A DNA stretch of 64,000 bases from Trypanosoma brucei gambiense DAL972 (lineage: Eukaryota > Euglenozoa > Kinetoplastea > Trypanosomatida > Trypanosomatidae). This document shows positions 38,658 to 48,618 of the stretch, piece by piece. Every line of letters begins with the position of its first letter. Position 1 is the stretch's first letter. The stretch covers positions 1,426,001 to 1,490,000 of the forward strand of contig NC_026744.1 in assembly GCF_000210295.1 (NCBI RefSeq). The letters run 5' to 3'. Below the pieces are notes generated by a model. It searched no databases and was not told where the DNA came from. It worked only from the letters and a program-made list of their open reading frames with translations. Position numbers and translations under genes: made by a program.

Positions 38658-39491
38658 ATGTTGAATGCGGCGCTTTACGAGCGGACGCAAATCATAATTG
38701 GAGATGAGGGCGTGAAAAGGCTCCATCAGGTTAATATATTTCTTGCTGGAGTTGGGGGTGTGGGAGGTCACTGTGCTGAGGCTCTCGTGCGAGGTGGCGT
38801 CGGTAAGATTACCATATGCGACTACGATGTTGTGTCCGCGACCAATAAAAATCGACAACTCGTGGCAATGGATAGCACTGTAGGAAAAAGCAAGGTAGAC
38901 GTCCTTGCTCGTCGGTTGCAGGACATCAATGCCCACTGTCGCGTGACAGCATTGGAGGCGTTGTTGCTTCCAGAGGATATGGAGGATTTTTTGACACGTC
39001 AGCGCTACGATTATGTGGTGGATTGCATTGACAGCGTCGAGTGTAAGGTTGCGCTGCTGAGCACAGCGGTGCGACTCGGGCTGCGCACGTATGCCTCATG
39101 TGGTGCTGGCGGCCGAGTGGACCCTTCACTCGTTAGGGTTAGTGACATTTTTGACACCGTGAACGACGCCTTAGCTCGCTGTTGTCGAAGTGAGCTACGT
39201 AAGCGCGGTGTTGGACCTGGTGCCATTACAGCTGTGCACAGTAGTGAGTTGGGTTGTCCTCCCTTGGAACCCCAACGGCAAGAGGCGGGTGGACGGGACC
39301 GAGCCATCAACGGTACGGTAAGTTACATGCCACCTTTGTTCGGGCTGTTGCTTGCATCTTCTGTACTGAGGCACGCGGTGGACCCTGTAAAAGCAGAAAA
39401 AGAAGCAGAGCGGAGATTGAAGAAGGCAAAGAAAGAGGAGGCTCGGGCTCACAAGAAGGCTTCCCGGTTGGTAGGCGTGAAACGATGCTGA
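38658..39491 (+). CDS. tRNA threonylcarbamoyladenosine dehydratase (TcdA/Tcd family)
   Basis: A 277-residue ThiF/E1-superfamily enzyme. The start MLNAALYERTQIIIGDEGVKRL aligns with the family opening (R..ll.G..gv..L). The nucleotide loop is GVGGVGGHCAEAL (residues 31-43), followed by ICDYDVV (Asp55), NKNRQL (Arg66) and GKSKVDV. YDYVVDCIDS gives the conserved aspartate, and CGAGGRVDPS is typical of TcdA. These enzymes use ATP to dehydrate t6A37 in ANN-decoding tRNAs to the cyclic ct6A form. The C-terminus is Lys/Arg/Glu-rich and probably extended. The frame continues 44 codons upstream without an ATG; that part is Arg-rich and presequence-like (see findings). Confidence 0.9.
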   Translation: MLNAALYERTQIIIGDEGVKRLHQVNIFLAGVGGVGGHCAEALVRGGVGKITICDYDVVSATNKNRQLVAMDSTVGKSKVDVLARRLQDINAHCRVTALEALLLPEDMEDFLTRQRYDYVVDCIDSVECKVALLSTAVRLGLRTYASCGAGGRVDPSLVRVSDIFDTVNDALARCCRSELRKRGVGPGAITAVHSSELGCPPLEPQRQEAGGRDRAINGTVSYMPPLFGLLLASSVLRHAVDPVKAEKEAERRLKKAKKEEARAHKKASRLVGVKRC

Positions 39492-39967
39492 AGGAGCGTG
39501 TGCGTGCGTGTGTTATATTGTAATAATTGCGATGAAGCATCGGACTTTTGCATCTTTGGTTTAAATTGTGTTGCGCATTGCTTGTCCACACGTTTAATGG
39601 GCATTGGATTAAAGCATGCACATCACCTGCGCTGTCGCTTCGCATAACATCTCCATGCCCTCAAGTTCGTTGGTACTTGGAAGCTGTGTGTGACACGCAC
39701 ATGAGGCATAGCTAGTGTCTGAAGGTAATGAAGCGGAGGTCCCCTTTCCCGTAGTTTCCCCCTTCTTACCGGCGGATCATTGATGTCTCCCTTTTATTCT
39801 CCTTATAAAGAAAGGAAAAAAGTTTAAACCACCCATTACGCAATACTCCGTTCCTGACACATACATACAGGATCTAATAACACCAGCGAGGTCAACATCA
39901 CATACACATTTACATTTGTTCCACTAGCTTAGTTAGTTGTTAGGTGAAGTGCAGCGGAACAGCGCGG

Positions 39968-40015
39968 TTGGCCTTTTGCTGCGGCCTTACGCTCCTCTTC
40001 TAATTTATTACTTAG
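39968..40015 (+). promoter_or_regulatory. Predicted trans-splice acceptor for the canopy-like gene
   Basis: A T/C-rich segment including ACGCTCCTCTTCTAATTTA is followed by CTTAG ending at 40015, 18 bases before the ATG at 40034. Nothing else is seen in 39492-40033. Confidence 0.5.
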
Positions 40016-40033
40016 GGAAGTTTGGTTTTAGGG

Positions 40034-40786
40034 ATGCAAAGGCACAGTTCGCACCTGCTTTTGCTCCTAGTTGCAGTTGTCATCCCCGTTTGTTCCGAGG
40101 ATAAACTGGACTTTACTAAGTTGCGTGACCCGTTTGACATGGATGAAATAAACAGGAAGCTTCAGGAAAAGGTTGCCGACGATGATCCGGTCCAGAAGGC
40201 GATGCCAGATCCAATGGATCCAAAGTTTCGCGCACCCCTCCGGTGCTCCGCATGTGGAGCCGTTATTGAGCACGCTGTCCGACTTCTAAGGCCCATCATT
40301 GAACGACAGTCAGAGCGAGCAGCTCGCAGCGGCGGTGTTTTGCCGGCTGACGCACTGCCAAAAGAGTACGAAATGGTTGACATTTTTGAGAATTTGTGCG
40401 GTGAGGTGGGGCGCCTGTACGGACTGGAGGTTGAGAAAGACAAGAAGAGGCCCACGTTGCGCTTTTCCAAATCATTTGGTGTGAGCCGCCTGCAGGGCTC
40501 ATGGATGCCATCTTTTCTTACCTCTACATGTGAGGGTGTACTTGATGTGGAGGGGGAAGAGAAACTTGCCGCCATGATCCTTGGGGTTGCGAGGTCTGAG
40601 GCTGAGGCAGGGAGGGGAAAAGTAATATCAATGAATCCAGATCAAGGGATCGTAGACAAGGTACGCGAGATGGTCTGCACAAAATGGGAAGAGTCTGCGA
40701 AGGGATGTGACGTATATGGTGTGGCAATCGATCCGAGGGAGACTGACAACGATGATGGTGCTGAAGAAGCTGCTAGTGATCTATAG
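40034..40786 (+). CDS. Canopy/saposin-like ER lumenal protein
   Basis: A 250-residue secretory protein. MQRHSSHLLLLLVAVVIPVCS is a clear signal peptide. The mature part has six cysteines at 71, 74, 122, 166, 215 and 225, the pattern of saposin-fold canopy/FGF-signalling-regulator proteins (DUF3456). Supporting motifs are LRCSACGAVIEHAV, VDIFENLC, a hydrophilic middle with R and G residues, STCEGVLDVEGEE and MVCTKW. The tail is acidic and ends ASDL, which could act as a variant of the MDDL/KDEL-type ER retrieval signal. Canopy proteins are ER co-chaperones for surface receptors; the client here is unknown. I start at the ATG at 40034, because the preceding TTG is not credible and the signal peptide begins right there. 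Confidence 0.78.
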   Translation: MQRHSSHLLLLLVAVVIPVCSEDKLDFTKLRDPFDMDEINRKLQEKVADDDPVQKAMPDPMDPKFRAPLRCSACGAVIEHAVRLLRPIIERQSERAARSGGVLPADALPKEYEMVDIFENLCGEVGRLYGLEVEKDKKRPTLRFSKSFGVSRLQGSWMPSFLTSTCEGVLDVEGEEKLAAMILGVARSEAEAGRGKVISMNPDQGIVDKVREMVCTKWEESAKGCDVYGVAIDPRETDNDDGAEEAASDL

Positions 40787-41444
40787 GGCCTGCAGGGACG
40801 TATGATCACTTGCTGAATTAATGTGAGTCGTGTGGGATCTGTAGAGATGCGGCGGGATGTCGTTCAACGTTTTGTTAGTTACTATTTGTTGTTATCATTA
40901 TTAACACTGTTATTATGTTTTGGTCGTCAGTTTATATTGTGTGATGTTCGTTACGCTACTACATGATTTTTTTTTTGCCGGTCTCCTGGTATGATGAAAG
41001 CATTTCGCCATAATCCTCCACTGCTACCCCCTCTTTCCGTTTGTTTTGTTGTGTGTTTTTGCCTATCTCAGTGGGTCGACTGCAAGGTCGATGTCTTCTC
41101 TATTTATTTTGTTGCTTTTAAATCTTCCTTTTTCTCTTTTTTAATTTTTTTATGGTTACAGTGGAACAGTAACGCACACAAGGGATCCAAAAAAAAGTAA
41201 TAATCATATACGGTAATCCTTGAGGGCATTTTCAGTACCATTAATTCCTAGGGTTGGCCGCGGAAGCCTTCCCACGAACTCTTTGTTTTTAAATTTGTTT
41301 TCTGCTGTTATTGCTGTTGCTAACACAGCTTTCGTTTTGGGTTCAAGAGAGAAAGATCACGTAGGTTCGTTATTCGTAGCGAGGGAGAGGAGTCGCAAAA
41401 AAAAAAAAGAAAAAAAGTGGCACTTGTGGAAAAGGCCAAAGAGG

Positions 41445-41477
41445 CCTCTCTTCTTCGTGTTCTTCTTCCTTCATTAG
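41445..41477 (+). promoter_or_regulatory. Predicted trans-splice acceptor for the LRRC9-like gene
   Basis: Tract TTCTTCGTGTTCTTCTTCC is followed by TTCATTAG ending at 41477. A second candidate is ACAG ending at 41161, after a longer tract. Nothing else is assigned in 40787-41565. Confidence 0.5.
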
Positions 41478-41565
41478 TGTGAGGGTTGAGTTTACCACCG
41501 AGAAAGTGACTGTGTTTGCTTAGTTTCACCGTGTCCTACATTTTACTAGAGGGTGTGACGAGAAA

Positions 41566-44500
41566 ATGGTGTATGAGAGTGAATCTTGCAGAAATATTAC
41601 TTCTGCTGAAGATCGTGGTAGGGCATCGTCAGTCGTCGTGGAGCACCTGCGCGCTGCAATCGTTCAGGCAATGAAGAGCTCTGAGACGGCGGAGCTCGTC
41701 GCATTAATATGTGACAACAACGGACTAACGGTGGAGGAATTTCTTCAGGCGCCGCATGAATTTACGGAAATGGAACTTTTTCTGCTGGCGACACCACAGC
41801 TTCCTCAACTACGCTTATTTCCGTACCTTACCGTTGTTAAGGTCATGCACGTTGGACTGGAAAGTATGGAGCCTTTTTCACCTCTGCACCACATAGAGGA
41901 GTTGTGGTTGTGCGATAACAACATCACTGTGATTGAGGGCGTGCGGCAAATGCGGAGCCTCAAATATCTTTATTTGCAAGGCAATCTTATCGAGTCAATG
42001 GATGGTATTCCGTCTCTTCCCAATCTGGAAAGACTGTGGCTCTGTAGGAATCGGCTCCAGAATATACGGAAGCTTGATTTACTGCCGCAGTTACGGTCGC
42101 TGTGGGTCGCATCGAACCGTATCACGTCACTGGAGGGCGCTTTTGATTCCAGTATGACTGCATTGGAGGAACTTAACTTGTCCAACAATCAAATATATTT
42201 CTTCGGACAAATCAAGAATTTGAGTGTTCTCAAATCTCTTCGCGTTCTGTGGCTGAGTGACCCTATGTACGGTGACGCCCCCATTTATCACTTGAGTAAT
42301 TACACTACCTTTTCATTGCAACATTTACCACACTTGGAGCAACTCGATGGTGTTTCAATTACGATGGAGCAACGTTCATTGACCGTGTCTGTGTACGCAA
42401 AAAAGAGCATATATTACAGCATGAGAGGGGCTATACTCAACGGTAATGTAGCTCTCATGTATAAATTTGCGCAACAGGAGGCGGAGAAGAAACGCAACTT
42501 CGCGCGCGATGCGATACGTCGTTTGGATATACAACTGATGAAGTTAGGCGAGTATGGCCGTGACGGCCAATATGTGAGTCGAGTTGTAACCGCCGAAGAG
42601 GAAGCGCACCGTCAAACGCTGAAGCGTGCGCGAGAAACCCGGGAGGTGGAATTAGAGGGGATTGAAAGACAGTTATTAGAGGCATGGAGCCGGACCACGT
42701 TCGAAACGGAAAGTTTACACGAGAGACTGCTTCTAGAACTTAATTCGTGTGGAAGCATTCGACTAGAAGAAGGCTCTGAAACCGATAGTTGGTATGTCAA
42801 TGCCGGGGAATTGCTTACTTCGCGCTTTGACGCCGATTTGTACGAAGGTATGGGCGTGACGGGCGTAAAGGTGAATCGCGTGTTTCGCATTACCTGTCAG
42901 GGCCTGCGGGAGCGCTTTGACAACCGGATACGTGAACTTGACGTTGACCTCGCAGATACTCGAAACCGACGCGCACTAATTCGTCTCTTTAGTGCAATAC
43001 CTCGACATGCTAAAGACCAGCGTAGTTTCCTGTATGAGGTAATGACTAATGGTTTTCCTGGACTCTATGCTGAGGATGAGGGTGTACCTTTAACGAACAG
43101 TTTGTTTTACGCGGATCAAGAACGACTTCTTTCATTGAAGAGGAATCGGAATATATTCGGTCTGACGTCGCAACCGGATCAACTTTCCGCCCAGCTTTTG
43201 GTCTCACGCTTATTCCTAGGCAAATGTGTTGCAGAAATGGGAGGCGGTCGGGACACCAGTTTGGAAGAAGGAGGTGATAAGGCTGTCGAACAGCCTTTCA
43301 TGACCGGACGCCGCAAAGTCACGAGGCGACACTATGGTGACGGGGTATTTTCTGTTTATCGCGCATCCGAACACAACCCTGCTGTGAAGGTGTGGCACGT
43401 CTTTGATAAGTGTCTCTTGCTTCCCGAGTACGTGATTGATTTTACGTACACGACGAAAGCGCACCTCACCATCAGTCCTCCACTGTCCATGTATGATAAA
43501 AGGGAATCGTTACAAGCTCTGCTTGATAAAGTAATGCCTATGGGCGCCCAAGACGCTATCAACGACGCGCGGACGGCAGGATATCCACTGCTTCACTTCT
43601 TGCATTGGTTGGACAGCAACGCCTTTCATGTTTATAGCAGTGGTGAGACGGAGAAGGCTATTAGTCGCGCCAAGGAACTGTACCAACCTAAACACGGTCT
43701 GATGCTTATCAATGGGCCACTCACTAATGAACTAGTGGACTCATACATTAGCAACTACGGCACTCTTAGTGACTCTATGTTAACATCTTGTGACATATCT
43801 GAAAAGCAGATTCATTGCATCCCAGAATCACTCACCACTTCCGCGTGGGGAGCACTGAAAACACTTCTTCTACACCATAATAAAATAACTACTGTCGCGT
43901 GGGAGGCCATTGCAAACGCTGCTCCGACCCTCGAAACGTTAGACCTTGGAAACAATGAAATTGCGCGAATCGATCTCGGAGCTGCATCGTTTCCAGGCCT
44001 GAAAAAATTGTGTTTGAGCTTCAACAGCTGTAGTGCGATGGATGACCTGCGTCAGTTGCCGACGAAGATGCCGGAGTTGTGCTGCCTTCACATAGACCAT
44101 AATCCGTGGATGATGAACAAGGTTGTGGAGCCCTTTTGCGTTTCTATCATGCCAGAGTTGCAGCAACTCAATGGTATTGCCATCTCAAGGCATGCCCGCC
44201 TCAGCTATTTACGGAAGCGAACTTTAATGCTGAACCAGTCTACGTTGCAGTACATAGTTTCTGAAGAGCAGAAATTGCGCGCGGAGTCGGCGACCGAAGC
44301 ATTTCCCAACAGTGGGTGCGGGAATGTGTTAGATGACAGTAGTAGTAGTAACAATAACAATAGCGATGTCTTTAGATCACGCTACTTCGAGCAGGTGATT
44401 GCGAACATGGCTGATAGGGTGAACCAGGATCGCCCGTTCGCGCCAACTGCGGGGAAGGAGTTGTCAGGACCACCACTGAGAAGTGTTCGCGCCTTTTCAT

Positions 44501-46062
44501 TTCATAGTAGTCTTAGCAGTGATATCAAGTGGGTCACACTACTGCCGCAGTTACGTCATCTTAGTCTTACTTCTCACCTAATAGAGGATATTAGTCCTCT
44601 GGCGCAGCTGCGGCATCTTAGGACACTGAATTTGAATGACAATCTTGTTAACTCAACAAAACCACTGGAAGGAATGAGGTTAATTTCCCTCGATCTTTCT
44701 AGAAATTGTCTTTATGAGGTGGACGGTATAGCAAGTCTTTGTGATTTGCGGTTTCTCTCCATCCGGCAGAACTTCATCACCAGTGTTACGGAACTACAGA
44801 ATTGTCTTTCCCTTGAAGAACTATACCTTGCAGACAATAATGTCCCCGATGTACGTGAATTGTGCTTGCTTCAGAGCTTACCGAAACTAGTTTCAATGGA
44901 CGCTGCGGGAAATCTTTGTGCCGAGCGTGAGAACGCGGAGAAGCTCACGGAGTATCGAGACTGTCTCTTGTACAATATGCCAAAGCTGAAGGTGCTTGAT
45001 GGTCTCCCTGTTGCGGAGGCCGACCAGCAACGTGCACGGGATGTTTTTGCGGGACGTGTAAGCGCTGACTTACTTATTGAGCGTGTGGGGCCCGTTGAAA
45101 TGTGGGGCACGGCTCAAGAGGTGGATCTTTCACACTGCGGTTTGAGGGAGTTGACCTTACTCGATCCCTTCAGTTGCCTCAGGGTGCTCCACTTGCATCA
45201 CAACAATTTGGAACGGATTGATGGGCTGTCATCCTTAACCAGTATTGTTGCACTTGATCTTTCCCACAACAGGTTGGGACATTGCGCCGTTGGCCGAGTG
45301 CTACGGAATCTTCCGAACATTCATTCACTTTCTCTCGAGGGTAATCACATTACCGATGTTTCAGCCCTAAGCCTTGCTTTACCACGACTTCAATTTCTGA
45401 ATCTCAAAGGAAACGAAATTTCTTCGATTGAAACGGGCTTACAAGACCTCCCAGCACTACGCGAACTACTGTTGGACAACAACAAATTACGTGCCTTAGG
45501 ACCCGATTGCTTTGCGAACAATCACCAGCTTACAGATGTTTCAGCCGACGAAAATTATATCCGCACCATCGATGGTCTGCAGTCGTTACCGAGGCTCTCA
45601 ATCTTGTCACTTGGGTCCAACCGACTTGGCGATATCCGTGCAATCGCCCAGGTTCTGCGGCACAGCGGCTGCCTCGCTGCTGCCACCTTTATAGGGAATG
45701 CTGTTGCCCGTAAACCTCCGTATCGCGTGCATATGATAGCGGCACTTCCCACGCTAACAACTCTGGATCATCGTGAGATTACTGATGATGAACGTGAGCG
45801 AGCTGAATTGATGCGTAACGCGGAGATCGGTACTCCGCATAATGTCGTACTCGATACAACTTTCCCCGCTGAAGCGGTGGGTGGTGCCCGAGCGAGTGCT
45901 CCTGTTGGGACCCTTCGCTCGATTGTGTTACATTCGCATCGCTTTCCTGCCCCAGCAACCCCGCGCCTCCAACTGCCGGTATGTAAAAACCCTCGTGGGG
46001 AGCAGCATGGACGAGAGGGCGTTGGGAAGGGATTTGCTCCGCGGCTACACGGTGCTCGTTAA
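41566..46062 (+). CDS. Giant SDS22-type leucine-rich repeat protein, LRRC9-like
   Basis: A 1498-residue protein with several blocks of 22-residue SDS22-type LRRs. Block 1 lies near residues 85-260 (IEELWLCDNNITVIEGV, LKYLYLQGNLIESMDGI, LERLWLCRNRLQNI). A weaker block near 745-860 includes LKTLLLHHNKITTV and LETLDLGNNEIARI. Block 3 lies near 985-1140 and block 4 near 1170-1420 (LRVLHLHHNNLERIDGL, LQFLNLKGNEISSI). Between blocks 1 and 2 is a charged helical region and an unassigned globular part. Overall length and the multi-block arrangement fit LRRC9, a protein conserved in ciliated eukaryotes. A ciliary role is therefore a reasonable guess, not shown. A DDSSSSNNNNSD low-complexity stretch precedes block 3. 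Confidence 0.85.
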   Translation: MVYESESCRNITSAEDRGRASSVVVEHLRAAIVQAMKSSETAELVALICDNNGLTVEEFLQAPHEFTEMELFLLATPQLPQLRLFPYLTVVKVMHVGLESMEPFSPLHHIEELWLCDNNITVIEGVRQMRSLKYLYLQGNLIESMDGIPSLPNLERLWLCRNRLQNIRKLDLLPQLRSLWVASNRITSLEGAFDSSMTALEELNLSNNQIYFFGQIKNLSVLKSLRVLWLSDPMYGDAPIYHLSNYTTFSLQHLPHLEQLDGVSITMEQRSLTVSVYAKKSIYYSMRGAILNGNVALMYKFAQQEAEKKRNFARDAIRRLDIQLMKLGEYGRDGQYVSRVVTAEEEAHRQTLKRARETREVELEGIERQLLEAWSRTTFETESLHERLLLELNSCGSIRLEEGSETDSWYVNAGELLTSRFDADLYEGMGVTGVKVNRVFRITCQGLRERFDNRIRELDVDLADTRNRRALIRLFSAIPRHAKDQRSFLYEVMTNGFPGLYAEDEGVPLTNSLFYADQERLLSLKRNRNIFGLTSQPDQLSAQLLVSRLFLGKCVAEMGGGRDTSLEEGGDKAVEQPFMTGRRKVTRRHYGDGVFSVYRASEHNPAVKVWHVFDKCLLLPEYVIDFTYTTKAHLTISPPLSMYDKRESLQALLDKVMPMGAQDAINDARTAGYPLLHFLHWLDSNAFHVYSSGETEKAISRAKELYQPKHGLMLINGPLTNELVDSYISNYGTLSDSMLTSCDISEKQIHCIPESLTTSAWGALKTLLLHHNKITTVAWEAIANAAPTLETLDLGNNEIARIDLGAASFPGLKKLCLSFNSCSAMDDLRQLPTKMPELCCLHIDHNPWMMNKVVEPFCVSIMPELQQLNGIAISRHARLSYLRKRTLMLNQSTLQYIVSEEQKLRAESATEAFPNSGCGNVLDDSSSSNNNNSDVFRSRYFEQVIANMADRVNQDRPFAPTAGKELSGPPLRSVRAFSFHSSLSSDIKWVTLLPQLRHLSLTSHLIEDISPLAQLRHLRTLNLNDNLVNSTKPLEGMRLISLDLSRNCLYEVDGIASLCDLRFLSIRQNFITSVTELQNCLSLEELYLADNNVPDVRELCLLQSLPKLVSMDAAGNLCAERENAEKLTEYRDCLLYNMPKLKVLDGLPVAEADQQRARDVFAGRVSADLLIERVGPVEMWGTAQEVDLSHCGLRELTLLDPFSCLRVLHLHHNNLERIDGLSSLTSIVALDLSHNRLGHCAVGRVLRNLPNIHSLSLEGNHITDVSALSLALPRLQFLNLKGNEISSIETGLQDLPALRELLLDNNKLRALGPDCFANNHQLTDVSADENYIRTIDGLQSLPRLSILSLGSNRLGDIRAIAQVLRHSGCLAAATFIGNAVARKPPYRVHMIAALPTLTTLDHREITDDERERAELMRNAEIGTPHNVVLDTTFPAEAVGGARASAPVGTLRSIVLHSHRFPAPATPRLQLPVCKNPRGEQHGREGVGKGFAPRLHGAR

Positions 46063-47452
46063 ATGAACGTTTAGGAAGTTTCTGCCCCGTAACTTCCCAC
46101 CTTTTTTAATTTTTGTTACTGTTTCCCATTGCCTAACGGAGCCGATGCATGTTTGTTTGGCTGATGGCGTAGTAGTTTACTTCCTCTTGGTTTTTCCTCT
46201 CCCTGTCTCGTACGAGTTTTGATGAGCGTGTTTATAGGCCGTGAAACTGAGGTACGCTGCGTTAGGTTTGCGAAGTACGTGTGCTTGTGTTGGCGCTGGT
46301 GTATTCCGTTTAATTTTTTCTCTTTGTTTCGGTTTCACCACCCTTCTCTCTCTCTCTCTTCATTTCTTTTGGTTGCTTTTGTTGTTATTGCTGTTTCACA
46401 CCGTTTCCTTTCACTTCAACCGTTTTCGCGCGGGGTGTTGTACAAGCAAATATATAGATATATACCCATGTACAATTCGTAGAATTTTTGTGTGTGTGCG
46501 AGCAGTTGTATATCTGCCAGCACCATCAAAAAGAGAAGGGGGAAAATGAATGTGGGCCACGAAAGAAAAAAATAATAATAACTAAAATAACATAATAAAC
46601 GCGGGATCAGAAGGATGAAAAACTGTGTAAAATGCCGAGTGTGTTGAAGGATGCAGAATGAGGGAGTGATACAAGGAAGGAGATGACGGTGGTGTGAGAA
46701 GTCATTTTTTAAAAAAAAGTTTTAAAGGAAGATGACTTCAACCTTTTTGTTTTAAAGGACTGCATTAAAGGGGGAAAGTAAATACATTGCCCTATGTATT
46801 TATATAATTATATCTCAACTTATATATTTATAATTTTAGGAAAGCTTTCCCCTCGAACGTGTGGGAAGAGAGAAACAAGGAAGAATTATGTACATTGCGT
46901 ACCGTTGGCACCGTGTAAGATAACACACCATCATTTTCTTTTTTTTTTGTGGTATTTGTCTCTCACACTTTTTTCGCCGCTTTTTTGTTTATTATTCTAC
47001 ACGACTACTGCGGTACATACATACTTATTTGCATGCATGACCAGACGTCGGTAACTTTGTTCGGTGCCCTTGTCACCGCTGTATTACTGTCCTTGTTGCT
47101 TAAGTTGATGCGGCGGTGAGATTGTCACTCCTTCTTTTCAACCTCAAGTGAGTAGTTATAATGGGGCTGTCGGGTCATCAGCGCAACACGCTCACGCGGA
47201 AAAAAAATATATTGCAAACCAAAACGGTTGTTACAATCCCTCTTATTTCCCTCTTTCAATCATTTATACATTTCCAGTTTACCGTCAACAGTTATTCGGA
47301 ATACACGTCACACGACTGCGGTTCAGCAGGAGAATGCATAAATAGCCAAAGTCGGCGATCCTTGTAGTCGCTGCAATAAGTGATTAAAAAAAATAAATAA
47401 ATAAAAACAACATGTCAGCATATTTCTTGCACATCCCTTCTCCTCATACAAC

Positions 47453-47495
47453 TGTTTGCTTCTGCCGTTCTTGTGAATACCCCTTTCACATTTAG
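47453..47495 (+). promoter_or_regulatory. Predicted trans-splice acceptor for the MPP6-like gene
   Basis: A pyrimidine-rich stretch is followed by CCCCTTTCACATTTAG ending at 47495. The 1.6 kb spacer 46063-47665 otherwise has T-rich and AT-rich sequence and no supported gene. Confidence 0.5.
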
Positions 47496-47665
47496 TTCAG
47501 CGCCACTCTCACAAATCAAGGAAGGAGATCATTGGAGCGGCAAATTTACGAATTGAGGAGGAAACTGGAGGGGGATAAGCTGACACGCTACCTTTCCTGT
47601 CAAAAAGGTGGATAGGCGGAAACGTGTTTTACCTGCGTCGAACGATATTTGCGTCACCGTAAGTG

Positions 47666-48259
47666 ATGGACAAGAGTAAAACGATGGAGATCCTCCGGAG
47701 CATGAAGTTTATGCAACGCAAAGAGGAGGCGAAACGTCGCGAACTGTTTGAAGCAGACCAAAAGAGGCGAATGGAGGAGCGCTTGCGCACGCCTTCAGCG
47801 GCGGGAAGTGGTACCAGTGGCGCTGGGGATGGCTCTTTTGTTACACCCGCAATAAATGGTCCATCCGCCGACACGGGCCGAAAAACAGCGACGATTTTCT
47901 ACGATGTCAACTTTCCCCGTGAACTCTACTCTCACTCACGCCTCTCCTTCGCTGCGAAGGCGTTGGCAACAGCTTCATCTTCTTCTGTTGCTGGAGCAGG
48001 AGCGGAAGAGGCAGGGGAATTCCAGCAGCGTGAAAAAGAGGAGGAGGATTGTGGGTCGCGACACGGTGGAGGTGCTGAACATTCCTCTGATGACGGGGAG
48101 TATTGGGAAGATATTAATGAGAAGGATGCTACAGCTGTTGAGTTTGGAAACAAAAAGAAGCGTTTCTGCGTGAAATCGAATGCCCCGAAGTTACCCAAAG
48201 ATCTTGAACGAAAGGTGTCTGGGGTTAAGCGAAAGCGACGCGGAGACCGGGGCGAGTGA
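47666..48259 (+). CDS. MPP6-like nuclear exosome cofactor
   Basis: A 197-residue basic and acidic, mostly disordered protein. Its N-terminus MEILRSMKFMQRKEEAKRRE carries the (L/V)xxMKFM(Q/K) signature found in M-phase phosphoprotein 6 of animals and fungi, where it docks MPP6 onto the nuclear exosome. A second short match, RELYSHSRLSFAA, is like the MPP6 YGRMSF region. The C-terminus is Lys/Arg-rich (KVSGVKRKRRG), as expected for an RNA-binding nuclear protein. An acidic Ser/Glu stretch lies between. MPP6 helps the exosome and the Mtr4 helicase trim rRNA and decay nuclear RNA. The match rests on short motifs. The start is the ATG at 47666. Confidence 0.7.
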   Translation: MDKSKTMEILRSMKFMQRKEEAKRRELFEADQKRRMEERLRTPSAAGSGTSGAGDGSFVTPAINGPSADTGRKTATIFYDVNFPRELYSHSRLSFAAKALATASSSSVAGAGAEEAGEFQQREKEEEDCGSRHGGGAEHSSDDGEYWEDINEKDATAVEFGNKKKRFCVKSNAPKLPKDLERKVSGVKRKRRGDRGE

Positions 48260-48502
48260 GTAGTTGAAGTACATGTGCTAAATAACAAAACACCAGGCAT
48301 TGTCGGACAATGTTTTTGGTTGTTATTGTTGTCGATTCACGGACCACATCTGTCAGTAGGTGGGAAAATAGGTGGAGTTCCCGAGAGGGGTTGGGGGTAG
48401 AGGGACGATGCGGATGATGGAATCGTACCTTAGTGTCGCAATAATTGGGTTTTCCCGCTTCATTTTTAACGACAGGATGGATGGGTGCTTCGATTGCAGA
48501 CT

Positions 48503-48558
48503 ACATCTTCTTCAACCCCTCATTTTTTCATATTTTGTTCGCTGCGCTGTTATCGCAG
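48503..48558 (+). promoter_or_regulatory. Predicted trans-splice acceptor for the 595-residue coiled-coil gene
   Basis: Tract CATCTTCTTCAACCCCTC continues T-rich and ends in TATCGCAG at 48558, 60 bases before the ATG. Nothing else is seen in 48260-48618. Confidence 0.55.
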
Positions 48559-48618
48559 CTACATTTAAGGAGACGACGGTAAATATACAGAAGAAAAAAT
48601 TACATCAAATAACCGTTC

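Noticed and set aside
46219..46549. Overlapping short + strand ORFs of 87 and 102 codons
   Set aside because: Both read T-rich spacer sequence; low complexity and no family resemblance.
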